DNA of 45,155 nt, taken from the NCBI GenBank assembly GCA_024399545.1, contig JAKSNS010000023.1, positions 1 to 45,155 on the forward strand, in the 5' to 3' direction. Positions 8,318-16,093 of this stretch are shown one piece after another (position 1 is the first letter of the stretch; every line of letters starts with the position of its first letter). The notes under the pieces were generated by a model. That model was not told the DNA's origin. It worked only from the letters and a program-made list of their open reading frames with translations, and ran no database searches. The position numbers and the translations under genes were made by a program. The DNA comes from Paludibacteraceae bacterium (GTDB lineage Bacteria > Bacteroidota > Bacteroidia > Bacteroidales > Paludibacteraceae).

Positions 8318-9880
8318 ATGAAAACAAAAAGATTAGGTAAATTACCTTCCGGCGTACAGGACTTTGAAGGTCTCCTCAATGACGGTTACCTCTATGTTGA
8401 TAAGACTGAGCATATATACAACCTCCTAAACAGCGGTAAATATTTCTTCCTCTCACGTCCTCGCAGGTTTGGTAAATCACTGTTCCTCTCCACTTTGAAA
8501 GCTTTTTACGAGGGGAAACGTGAGCTTTTCGAGGGACTTGCCATCACCCGTCATGACGATGTCACGTGGGAGAAGCATCCGGTGCTGTACATTGACCTGA
8601 ATACAGAGAATTATGACAAACTGGAGACACTTGAAGACAGGCTTAACCTGTCCATTGTCCAGGCTGAACGTTTATATGGTAAAGACCAATCAGAGGTCTC
8701 TTTAAGTTCAAGGTTCGAGGGGGTCATCCGCCGAGCCTGTGAGCAGACTGGCAAAAAGGTAGTTATACTAGTCGATGAGTACGAGAAACCGTTGCTTGAG
8801 GCGATAGGCAAGCCTAAACTTCAGGAGGCTTTCCGTGACATATTGCGTGGCTTTTATGGCGTGCTGAAATCCATGGACGCTTATATAGAGTTTGCGATGC
8901 TCACCGGCGTGACCAAGTTCGGCAAACTGAGCGTGTTCAGCGGACTGAACAACCTCAAGGACATATCCATGGTCGAGCGTTTCAGCGACATCTGTGGCAT
9001 CACTGAGGAGGAACTTCTGAGTAATCTCCGTCAGGAAATACAACAGATGGCAGACAAGAACGATATGAGCTATGAAGAGTGCGTCGGGGAACTGAGGAAA
9101 ATGTATGACGGCTATCTCTTTCATCCAAAGGGTGTTAAAGTGTATAACCCTTACAGCTTGCTGAATGCCTTGGGTGATTATGAGTTCGGAAAATATTGGT
9201 TTGAATCCGGCACTCCTACATTCCTCGTGAAGCTGCTGATGAACCGTGAATACAACCTTGAGCAACTGTCGCGGGAGAACGTGTTGGCGGACGAGATTTC
9301 GTCAATCGACACTGAGTCCTCAAATCCTGTTCCTGTAATCTACCAGAGCGGCTACCTTACGATAAAGGGTTACGACCCTGAGTTGGAGCAATATATCCTT
9401 GGCTTTCCGAACCGTGAGGTTGAGGAGGGCTTCGTCAAGAGGTTGATGAGGAGCTTCATCGACTTCAAGGCAACGAACACCCCTTTCAATGTGTCGGCAT
9501 TCGTCAAGGATGTGCGCGCAGGCGACACCGACCAGTTCATAGACCGTCTGCGCTCCCTGTTCGCCGACACACCGTACGAGCTTATCAGGAACCTTGAGAA
9601 CCATTACCAGAACATCCTCTGGTTGCTGTTCAAGCTCATGGGCTTCTACACCCATGCCGAATATCACACCAGCCGTGGACGCATAGACCTGCTTGTCAAG
9701 ACTCCTCTCTACATTTACGTGATGGAATTCAAGCTTGACGGCACAGCCGAGGAGGCCATGGCGCAGATAAACTCGAAAGACTACTCCCTGCCGTTCACCA
9801 CTGAAGGCCAGACGGTCGTAAAGATAGGCATGAACTTCGACAGCCAGACACGCAACATCGGCAGATGGATTGTGGAGTAG
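8318..9880 (+). CDS. AAA-ATPase-like/PDDEXK_9 protein, tandem copy 2
   Basis: Protein of 520 residues, paralogous to the genes on both sides, with the same P-loop (RPRRFGKS) and Walker B (ILVDEYEKPLL). The nuclease motif is D457, E470, K472. The first 90 residues are almost identical to copy 1, whereas positions 8939-9516 are identical base for base to 10532-11109 in copy 3. This gene is therefore a mosaic. A variable segment at about 98-135 (containing ETLEDRLNLS) is unique to it. The spacer after copy 1 is 30 nt and nearly identical to the one after this gene. Cytoplasmic; substrate unknown. Confidence 0.88.
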   Translation: MKTKRLGKLPSGVQDFEGLLNDGYLYVDKTEHIYNLLNSGKYFFLSRPRRFGKSLFLSTLKAFYEGKRELFEGLAITRHDDVTWEKHPVLYIDLNTENYDKLETLEDRLNLSIVQAERLYGKDQSEVSLSSRFEGVIRRACEQTGKKVVILVDEYEKPLLEAIGKPKLQEAFRDILRGFYGVLKSMDAYIEFAMLTGVTKFGKLSVFSGLNNLKDISMVERFSDICGITEEELLSNLRQEIQQMADKNDMSYEECVGELRKMYDGYLFHPKGVKVYNPYSLLNALGDYEFGKYWFESGTPTFLVKLLMNREYNLEQLSRENVLADEISSIDTESSNPVPVIYQSGYLTIKGYDPELEQYILGFPNREVEEGFVKRLMRSFIDFKATNTPFNVSAFVKDVRAGDTDQFIDRLRSLFADTPYELIRNLENHYQNILWLLFKLMGFYTHAEYHTSRGRIDLLVKTPLYIYVMEFKLDGTAEEAMAQINSKDYSLPFTTEGQTVVKIGMNFDSQTRNIGRWIVE

Positions 9881-9910
9881 TAACTTAATACACCAAAAAC
9901 ATCCCGTCCC

Positions 9911-11473
9911 ATGAAAACGCAAAGATTAGGTAAACTGCCGGTTGGAGAACAGGATTTTGAGAAAATCAGAACCTTGGGTCGCCTCTATGTGGATAAGACA
10001 GAGTTCATCTATAAACTCCTCGATAGCGGTACATACTTTTTCCTCTCACGTCCCCGCAGGTTCGGTAAATCACTGTTCCTCTCCACGTTGAAAGCCTTTT
10101 ACGAAGGTAAGCGTGAGCTTTTCGAGGGTCTTGCCATCGCACGTCATGAGGATGTGACGTGGGAGAAGCACCCGGTGCTGTACATTGACCTGAACGTGAA
10201 CAATTACGATTCTGAGGAAGTGCTGAAGGTGAAACTGGACGATTCCCTGAATGAGTGGGAGGGCATTTACGGATGTGAGGATAAAGGGTTGACCTTGGGG
10301 ATGCGTTTTGAGAAAGTAATCCGCCGAGCCTGTGAGCAGACTGGCAAAAAGGCAGTGATACTAGTTGATGAGTACGAGAAACCGTTGCTTGAGGCTATAG
10401 GCAAGCCTAAACTTCAGGAGGCTTTCCGCGACACATTACGTGGATTCTACGGCGTATTGAAATCCATGGACGCTTATATAGAGTTTGCTATGCTCACTGG
10501 CGTGACAAAGTTCGGCAAACTTAGCGTGTTTAGCGGACTGAACAACCTCAAGGACATATCCATGGTCGAGCGTTTCAGCGACATCTGTGGCATCACTGAG
10601 GAGGAACTTCTGAGTAATCTCCGTCAGGAAATACAACAGATGGCAGACAAGAACGATATGAGCTATGAAGAGTGCGTCGGGGAACTGAGGAAAATGTATG
10701 ACGGCTATCTCTTTCATCCAAAGGGTGTTAAAGTGTATAACCCTTACAGCTTGCTGAATGCCTTGGGTGATTATGAGTTCGGAAAATATTGGTTTGAATC
10801 CGGCACTCCTACATTCCTCGTGAAGCTGCTGATGAACCGTGAATACAACCTTGAGCAACTGTCGCGGGAGAACGTGTTGGCGGACGAGATTTCGTCAATC
10901 GACACTGAGTCCTCAAATCCTGTTCCTGTAATCTACCAGAGCGGCTACCTTACGATAAAGGGTTACGACCCTGAGTTGGAGCAATATATCCTTGGCTTTC
11001 CGAACCGTGAGGTTGAGGAGGGCTTCGTCAAGAGGTTGATGAGGAGCTTCATCGACTTCAAGGCAACGAACACCCCTTTCAATGTGTCGGCATTCGTCAA
11101 GGATGTGCGTGCAGGCGACACCGACCAGTTCATAGACCGTCTTCGCTCCCTGTTCGCCGACACCCCGTACGAACTTATCAGGAACCTTGAGAACCACTAC
11201 CAGAACATCCTCTGGCTGCTGTTCAAGCTCATGGGCTTTTACACCCATGCCGAATATCACACAAACCGTGGACGCATAGACCTGCTTGTCAAGACCCCTC
11301 TCTACATCTACGTGATGGAGTTCAAACTCGACGGCACAGCCGAGGAGGCCATGGCGCAGATAAACTCGAAAGACTACTCCCTGCCGTTCACCACTGAAGG
11401 CCAGACGGTCGTAAAGATAGGCATGAACTTCGACAGCCAGACACGCAACATCGGCAGATGGATAGTGGAATGA
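9911..11473 (+). CDS. AAA-ATPase-like/PDDEXK_9 protein, tandem copy 3
   Basis: Protein of 520 residues. The N-terminus (MKTQRLGKLPVGEQDFEKI) and the segment around residues 98-140 differ clearly from copies 1 and 2. The P-loop, Walker B and nuclease residues (D457, E470, K472) are intact. From about residue 208 onward it is practically the same protein as copy 2, with a 578-bp stretch of perfect identity, which points to recent gene conversion or duplication. The stop codon is 36 nt before the secreted paralogue at 11510 with no terminator between, so the two are probably co-transcribed. Confidence 0.88.
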   Translation: MKTQRLGKLPVGEQDFEKIRTLGRLYVDKTEFIYKLLDSGTYFFLSRPRRFGKSLFLSTLKAFYEGKRELFEGLAIARHEDVTWEKHPVLYIDLNVNNYDSEEVLKVKLDDSLNEWEGIYGCEDKGLTLGMRFEKVIRRACEQTGKKAVILVDEYEKPLLEAIGKPKLQEAFRDTLRGFYGVLKSMDAYIEFAMLTGVTKFGKLSVFSGLNNLKDISMVERFSDICGITEEELLSNLRQEIQQMADKNDMSYEECVGELRKMYDGYLFHPKGVKVYNPYSLLNALGDYEFGKYWFESGTPTFLVKLLMNREYNLEQLSRENVLADEISSIDTESSNPVPVIYQSGYLTIKGYDPELEQYILGFPNREVEEGFVKRLMRSFIDFKATNTPFNVSAFVKDVRAGDTDQFIDRLRSLFADTPYELIRNLENHYQNILWLLFKLMGFYTHAEYHTNRGRIDLLVKTPLYIYVMEFKLDGTAEEAMAQINSKDYSLPFTTEGQTVVKIGMNFDSQTRNIGRWIVE

Positions 11474-11509
11474 ACATAGCTATTTAATCAAATGCAAAAC
11501 TTATATTTT

Positions 11510-12529
11510 ATGAAGAAATTATTTACACTGTTTGCCGCATTTGCCCTGTCGGCATTTGCTGCCGTGGTTAACGCCACACCCATCACCGAGCCTAAGGACA
11601 CTGTCACCGTGACTTTGGACAACTCGAATTTCTCGAACAAGTTAATTGACGATATTGCCAAAAGTGGCGGATTTCAGATTCAAGGTTCGAGCGATGAATA
11701 CGCCATAAACATGGTGTTCAACACAACAACCACCTTTGCCGGCACCTACACCGATGCTGATGTTTATTACGACCATGACTATTTCTGCCTCTACCGTGTG
11801 GAAAACGACAACTATACCGTCATCCCTTTCAGCAATCTTCTGCCCAATGCCGTTGTCACTGGTGATGCCCACAACCTCACTGCTATAATCCACTATGTAG
11901 GTACTGACAGCGTCCTGTATGACATCACTTTCACTCTTGTTGACCCTACACCCGTAACCCACGAAACCTTTACCGCTACCAACCTTGCCATCAGGCAAAA
12001 TGAGTATTACGATTTATTTTATGCGTATTACGGAGTCTATTGTTACGATTTCCAAGCTGACAATGGCGAATTGCTTATAACCGGTGTGGTCACTAATCCT
12101 TTGTCTGATAACGCATACGGAACATGGGTTTTAGGTACGGGAGACATCTCGCTCGACATTTACGATGTCAACACCCACGAGATGGTGGCTAAGTATTTCA
12201 GTGGCACGATAACGATTGCCAACAATGGTGGAGTCTCGTCGCTGACAGGTAATGCTTTGTTTTATGGCGATGTTGAATATACGTTCAACGTTACAGGTGA
12301 CGCCACTGCGGTTGACAACGTAAAAGCATCAGAATATGAGGTTTACAATGAGGGACGTTCGGTTGTGGTTAATGGTGCTGAGGGTCATACGGCTTCACTT
12401 TATGACATTGCCGGACGTTTGGTCGGTAACATGATGGTGAACCCTGATAACGCACGCTTTGAGGTTCCTGCCGCTGGCGTTTATGTTGTCCGCATTGACG
12501 GGCAGTCATTCCGCATTGTTGTCAAGTGA
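11510..12529 (+). CDS. secreted two-repeat paralogue with type IX sorting domain
   Basis: A 339-residue paralogue of the protein at 5260-6594. The signal peptide starts MKKLFTLFAAFALSAFA, so ATG 11510 is preferred over the upstream in-frame ATG 11492. It lacks the first of the three beta repeats and keeps repeats 2 and 3 (linker TPVTHETFTATNLAI against TPQTQETFTATDLVI). The C-terminal sorting domain is the same, with YDIAGRL, GVYVVR and a final FRIVVK. Codon use is ordinary, unlike the biased paralogue. It is the last gene of the ATPase operon and ends at a shared bidirectional terminator. Function unknown; surface location inferred from the sorting domain. Confidence 0.83.
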   Translation: MKKLFTLFAAFALSAFAAVVNATPITEPKDTVTVTLDNSNFSNKLIDDIAKSGGFQIQGSSDEYAINMVFNTTTTFAGTYTDADVYYDHDYFCLYRVENDNYTVIPFSNLLPNAVVTGDAHNLTAIIHYVGTDSVLYDITFTLVDPTPVTHETFTATNLAIRQNEYYDLFYAYYGVYCYDFQADNGELLITGVVTNPLSDNAYGTWVLGTGDISLDIYDVNTHEMVAKYFSGTITIANNGGVSSLTGNALFYGDVEYTFNVTGDATAVDNVKASEYEVYNEGRSVVVNGAEGHTASLYDIAGRLVGNMMVNPDNARFEVPAAGVYVVRIDGQSFRIVVK

Positions 12530-12537
12530 TTAGGAAT

Positions 12538-12569
12538 ATATAGCACAAGGCCCAAGCCTTGTGCTATAT
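12538..12569. terminator. bidirectional terminator
   Basis: A perfect 14-bp stem, ATATAGCACAAGGC (12538-12551) with GCCTTGTGCTATAT (12556-12569), loop CCAA. It lies between two convergent genes and reaches the stop codon of the minus-strand ATPase gene. Confidence 0.8.
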
Positions 12570-13726
12570 TATACCCTATTTTTGGCGAAGACGTTCCTGA
12601 AATTCCTATATGCGTTGAATTGCGTGTCTAAAGTCTCTTCCCCATCGTAGATTACAGCCGAGGCTGTAACCTCTTCGCCAAAAAGCTTGGCGAAATACTC
12701 CAGCCCTTTTGTGAAAGAAGGGTGGAATGATTGACTTGATTTAATCTCGAAGATTTGCATTGATTTGTAATCCCTTTCATCTACTACGTCCACCTCGTTC
12801 TGGGATTTGTCCCTATAGAAGTAGAGGTTTGGCCGTCTTCCCATATTGTAGTAGTGTTTCATCATCTCCACTACAACCATATTTTCAAAGATTTGACCGC
12901 GAAGCGGGTGAGTGTCAAGTTGTTTCTCGTTTTCAATGCCCAGTAGGTAACACAGCAGCCCGGTATCGTAAAAGTATTGTTTTGGAGTCTTTGTTATCCT
13001 TTTGCCTATATTCCTGAAAAATGGTTGTAGCGTGAATGTAATGTAAGAAGTTTCCAGTACGCTGTTCCATGCCTGTATGGTTTTGTGGTCTGTGCCTAAT
13101 TGGTTGGCGAAGTCGGACATTACGAACTCACGGGAAGTACGCCCTGCCGAAAGTTTCATAAACCTTTGGAAAAGTGACAGGTTCTTGATGTTTACCAGTT
13201 GGCGCACGTCACGTTCCACGTATGTCGAGTAATAATTTGAATATAGGTCGTATGCTTTTATTCCGTGTGCCCAAATGGCTGGGTAGCCGCCATTCAGCAT
13301 AAGTGTGTTCGTGTCAATCTCCCTGTTCGGCAACTCCGCTATTGACAACGGTAGCAGGGTAATGATGCCAACCCTGCCGGCAAGCGACTGGCTGATTTTC
13401 GACATAAGCGAAAAATTACTGCTGCCTGTAAGAACGTATTTCCGTGTGCGGTCTTTGTCAACAGCCACCTGTATATGTGAGAACAGTTCTGGCATGTTTT
13501 GTGCTTCGTCGATTATAAGCCCGTCTGTGTGCCGTTCAATGAAGGCAAGTGTGTCTGATTCTATCATCGTCCGTGTCGAAATATCCTCTAAGGTGACGTA
13601 TTCATAGTCAGGGAATGCAATTTTGCAGAGAGTAGTCTTGCCTGATTGGCGTGGCCCAGTGACTGTTACAACGGGAAATGACTCTGAGAGCCTCAAAAGT
13701 TCGCTTTTTAATTGTCTGTCTATCAT
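12569..13726 (-). CDS. AAA_14/DUF4143 ATPase with C-terminal nuclease-like motif
   Basis: Protein of 385 residues of the bacterial AAA_14 plus DUF4143 family. The P-loop GPRQSGKTT is at 24-32 and the Walker B LIIDE at 70-74, with a sensor-like LTGSSNF after it. The C-terminal DUF4143 region shows QNEVDVV followed by FEIKSS, the D...ExK pattern of PD-(D/E)XK folds. The family is widespread in anaerobes and has no firm function. It converges on the secreted-protein gene across a shared terminator. A 13-bp perfect palindrome overlaps its predicted transcription start, which suggests regulated, perhaps autoregulated, expression. Confidence 0.87.
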   Translation of the reverse strand: MIDRQLKSELLRLSESFPVVTVTGPRQSGKTTLCKIAFPDYEYVTLEDISTRTMIESDTLAFIERHTDGLIIDEAQNMPELFSHIQVAVDKDRTRKYVLTGSSNFSLMSKISQSLAGRVGIITLLPLSIAELPNREIDTNTLMLNGGYPAIWAHGIKAYDLYSNYYSTYVERDVRQLVNIKNLSLFQRFMKLSAGRTSREFVMSDFANQLGTDHKTIQAWNSVLETSYITFTLQPFFRNIGKRITKTPKQYFYDTGLLCYLLGIENEKQLDTHPLRGQIFENMVVVEMMKHYYNMGRRPNLYFYRDKSQNEVDVVDERDYKSMQIFEIKSSQSFHPSFTKGLEYFAKLFGEEVTASAVIYDGEETLDTQFNAYRNFRNVFAKNRV

Positions 13727-13743
13727 ACCTTTGTCTTAATGTT

Positions 13744-13776
13744 GGACAAATTGGGAATTGAACTCCCAATTTGTCC
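13744..13776. promoter_or_regulatory. perfect palindrome over the predicted transcription start (possible operator)
   Basis: GGACAAATTGGGA (13744-13756) and TCCCAATTTGTCC (13764-13776) are exact inverted repeats with a 7-nt centre. The -7 box of the minus-strand ATPase gene abuts it at 13778-13785. Transcription should therefore start inside the right arm, so the intact hairpin would not be in the RNA. A DNA operator fits better than an RNA structure. Confidence 0.55.
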
Positions 13777-13777
13777 G

Positions 13778-13785
13778 CAAAGATA
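13778..13785 (-). promoter_or_regulatory. -7 element of the DUF4143 ATPase gene
   Basis: TATCTTTG on the minus strand (CAAAGATA on plus), about 50 nt before the start codon. Confidence 0.65.
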
Positions 13786-13825
13786 AGGCATTTTTTCCAC
13801 TCTACCAAATCTTTTCGCTTATTGT

Positions 13826-13856
13826 TTTGCTGTTTGCGAAAAAAAGCGTAACTTTG
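13826..13856 (+). promoter_or_regulatory. promoter facing the TIGR04076 gene, separated from it by a mobile element
   Basis: TTTG (13826-13829), 19 nt, TAACTTTG (13849-13856). Predicted start near 13863. The GGCTCT element begins at 13868, so the element appears to lie in the 5' leader of the gene at 14073. Confidence 0.6.
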
Positions 13857-13867
13857 CAGAAAATTAT

Positions 13868-14058
13868 GGCTCTATAACGTTTCGTGTGATTACTTTGCAT
13901 GCAAACTCTAAACTCTTTAGGTGCGACATAAATCAGCCTATGGTGTAAACCCTGGGTAACAAGGCATTACCTATACGGTATTCCCCTCCTTGGGGAGGGG
14001 GCAGGGGGTGGGGAGAATCCAATTCAGTGAATAAACCCACTCAATTCGTTGTAGAACC
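13868..14058 (+). mobile_element. GGCTCT-ended MITE, copy A
   Basis: A 191-bp element beginning GGCTCTATAACG and ending with the imperfect inverted copy CGTTGTAGAACC. Inside are a decayed hairpin (CCTATGGT/ACCCTGGG, 13937-13956) and a G-rich run with four G-tracts of 4-5 (13992-14013). It has no coding capacity. It shares order and sequence with copies at 15891 and 18975. No clean target duplication is left. Confidence 0.75.
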
Positions 14059-14072
14059 GAAAAATTAATACC

Positions 14073-14372
14073 ATGCGAAAGGTTAAGATAACTGCGGTGC
14101 GTCAGGTGGAGCACCGTGACTTGATGGCTATGTATGAGAACCCTATTGAGCACGCTTGCGATGTCCGTGAAGGGATGTCGTGGGTCAGTGTCGATGGGCG
14201 GAAACCCGATGGACTCTGCCCCGAGGCTTGGAAGAGCATGAAAGAGTTTGTCGAGGCATTGGCACAAGGCGAGGAGAATTTCTACGACGGCTGGATGAAG
14301 GACCCTAAGAGCGCAATGATAAGTTGCAACGACGGTTTCAGACCTGTGTCCTTCTACCTTGAGGTGATTTGA
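14073..14372 (+). CDS. TIGR04076 family protein
   Basis: Small 99-residue cytoplasmic protein matching the TIGR04076 pattern. It has a basic beta-strand start (MRKVKITAVR), a CDVREGMSW segment, a central CPEAWKSMKEFVEALAQG helix, and the conserved C-terminal ISCNDGFRPVSFYLE. The three cysteines may be functional, but the family's role is unknown. It stands alone, and a 191-bp mobile element lies between its likely promoter (13826-13856) and the ATG. Confidence 0.82.
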   Translation: MRKVKITAVRQVEHRDLMAMYENPIEHACDVREGMSWVSVDGRKPDGLCPEAWKSMKEFVEALAQGEENFYDGWMKDPKSAMISCNDGFRPVSFYLEVI

Positions 14373-14556
14373 TTTTATGCGGTTCATATTTTTTGTGGTT
14401 TTATGGTTGATGGCTTTCACTATAGTTTTTCCTTTGTTCTAAGGTTTTTTCCGCATAATGGCGTTAAATAATCCTAAAAGAGGAGATTTTTTTCTGACTT
14501 TGTGCGTAAACTTCTGTGTTTTTGAGGCTTTGCGTCTCGAATGTCGGCTTTCATGC

Positions 14557-14615
14557 GATTTCAATAATTTCAATAATTTCACTTGAAATTCTATAGGTCA
14601 CTTTTTTTGGGGGCT
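14557..14615 (-). repeat. degenerate right end of the iteron element
   Basis: GATTTCAATAATTTCAATAA at 14557-14576 matches the right inverted end of the element at 14707-14954, followed after a diverged stretch by GGGGGCT. The rest of 14373-14706 is AT-rich, includes a TA-rich run at 14622-14670, and shows no gene. Confidence 0.5.
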
Positions 14616-14706
14616 GACACATTATTATATTATTATATATATATACTTATATAAATATATACTTTTTTATAATGTTTCCTTTATTTTTTATCTAAAGCCC
14701 AAAACA

Positions 14707-14954
14707 TACCCCCAACTTTTCAGGTGAAATTATTGAAATTATTGAAATCGCAGACCAATCGGAAACAACAAAAACGAATGCCAGCCGACAACACAAAAGA
14801 GCAAGAAAAGAGCAAGCCCAACCGTACCATAAAAAAACGCTTATCTCTATTTTTTCACATCAACATCCTTCCCAAAAAACCGTATGTTCCTCCCTCTTGG
14901 GTATTATGAGTGATTTCAATAATTTCAATAATTTCACCTAAAAACCTGGGGGTA
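14707..14954 (+). mobile_element. 248-bp MITE-like element with 43-bp inverted ends
   Basis: The left end 14707-14749 (TACCCCCAAC...GAAATC) and right end 14912-14954 are inverted repeats of 43 bp differing at only a few central positions. Each holds a 9-nt unit (GAAATTATT) repeated in tandem. A short open frame (14724-14909, 61 codons) runs across it but starts in the inverted end and resembles no known protein. A truncated copy lies at 4652-4760. No target duplication could be seen. Confidence 0.7.
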
Positions 14955-14980
14955 GCTTTTTTGTTTCAAAAGGTCTAATC

Positions 14981-15086
14981 ATAGCCCAGGGAATCGCCCT
15001 GGGCTATCAATGAATAACAAATTCCCCCTGTAGGGGCAAAAGCACTATAATTCAGTAAATATACCCACTCAATTCGTTATAGAGCC
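14981..15086 (+). repeat. REP-like hairpin plus right end of a GGCTCT element
   Basis: A perfect 11-bp hairpin, ATAGCCCAGGG (14981-14991) with CCCTGGGCTAT (14997-15007), is followed by a C-rich remnant and the right terminus ACTCAATTCGTTATAGAGCC ending at 15086. It is a 5'-truncated member of the GGCTCT family. Its end touches the stop codon of the next gene. Confidence 0.6.
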
Positions 15087-15866
15087 TTATTTTGGGCAGA
15101 CTGGACGTATTGGGGTTCCGTAGCAGCGTTTTTCTGCCAGTTTGCCTGCAACGGTTGTGATGTTCGCAGGGGTTTGTTTTGCTTGATTGTTCTGTGGAGC
15201 GGTGAAGGTTGAGCTGCCGAGAGTGAAAGGACCGATGTTAATGCCCATGTGAATACCTGAACCTACATATACATTCGGTGATGCTTCTGGGCGATTGTCA
15301 GGGGCATAGAATAAGAATGCTTGCTGAGGTTTGTCGGAGATGTCAGCGGTCCAGTAGTAGAGAGCGGTCATATTACGGCTTTTCTTGTTTTTCCCCATAG
15401 GTTCGTCTGAGGCAGGGATGAAGATGTGGTTGCCGTTTGGTCCTGTTACTTTGTAGCCATTGATGCCGTTGAGATTGACAAATTCCCATAAGCAGCGGTC
15501 GCGGAGTTCGTCCCACTCGTCAGCCGTTGGGATTCGCCATGCGGTAGGCTCTCTTTCGAGAATGACGGATGCAGCGTCGTCGTCAGGAGAGAGCGTTGTA
15601 AGTTTGTCTGTCTCGTTATATCTGGTAATGGTTTTGCCTTTTTTGTCACCTGAGAAGGCATAATTGTTCCATTTGAATACTTCCTTAGCCTGGATTTCGC
15701 CCCAGGCGAAATATTTGCCGAATTGTTCGGGGCGGAGAGCGCCAATGTTGCAACTTGCCCAGCGTACAGAGAGACCCAGGTCAATAGGCTCGGCGACATA
15801 TTTCATCTGCGCTTTGGTGGATAATGAAATGACCGCAATGGTAATTAGGAGAATAGTTTTTTTCAT
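15087..15866 (-). CDS. secreted FISUMP-type paralogous-domain protein
   Basis: A 259-residue exported protein with signal peptide MKKTILLITIAVISLSTKAQ. The body matches the Fibrobacter succinogenes major paralogous (FISUMP) pattern common in Bacteroidales: DLGLSVRWASCNIGA, FAWGE, WRIPTADEWDELRDRC, YYWTAD and the closing YGTPIRPV. Function is unknown; a cell-surface or periplasmic location is inferred. No TAnnTTTG box is visible upstream. The gene is bounded on the left by a right end and on the right by a complete copy of the GGCTCT mobile element. It may originally have been read from the CoA-transferase gene upstream. Confidence 0.8.
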   Translation of the reverse strand: MKKTILLITIAVISLSTKAQMKYVAEPIDLGLSVRWASCNIGALRPEQFGKYFAWGEIQAKEVFKWNNYAFSGDKKGKTITRYNETDKLTTLSPDDDAASVILEREPTAWRIPTADEWDELRDRCLWEFVNLNGINGYKVTGPNGNHIFIPASDEPMGKNKKSRNMTALYYWTADISDKPQQAFLFYAPDNRPEASPNVYVGSGIHMGINIGPFTLGSSTFTAPQNNQAKQTPANITTVAGKLAEKRCYGTPIRPVCPK

Positions 15867-15890
15867 AGGTAGTTATATATTAAAAAAACG

Positions 15891-16090
15891 GGCTCTATAA
15901 GTTTCGTGTGTATTACTTTTATGCAAACTCAAAGCGCTGTAAGCGCGACATAAATCAGCCCAGGGTGTAAACCCTGGGTAACAAGGCATTACCTATAAGG
16001 TATTCCCCTCCTTGGGGAGGGGGCAGGGGGTGGGGAAAATCCAATTCTGTTAATATACATTGATTCTACTCACTCAATTCGTACAGAGCC
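15891..16090 (+). mobile_element. GGCTCT-ended MITE, copy B, with 8-bp target duplication
   Basis: Exactly 200 bp, from GGCTCTATAAG to GTACAGAGCC (inverted GGCTCTGTAC). It is flanked on both sides by AAAAAACG (15883-15890 and 16091-16098). It contains a perfect REP-like hairpin, CCCAGGGT (15959-15966) and ACCCTGGG (15971-15978), and a four-tract G-rich run at 16014-16035. The GGC ends and 8-bp duplication recall ISL3-family transposition (inference); no such transposase is in the window. Confidence 0.88.
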
Positions 16091-16093
16091 AAA

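Noticed and set aside
9320-9922. Minus-strand frames of up to 200 codons within the tandem ATPase genes
   Set aside because: They recur at the same place in each paralogue only because the sense genes are near-identical.
14724-14909. A 61-codon frame in the 248-bp iteron element
   Set aside because: Begins within the inverted end and encodes a Lys-rich sequence without recognisable features; more likely non-coding.
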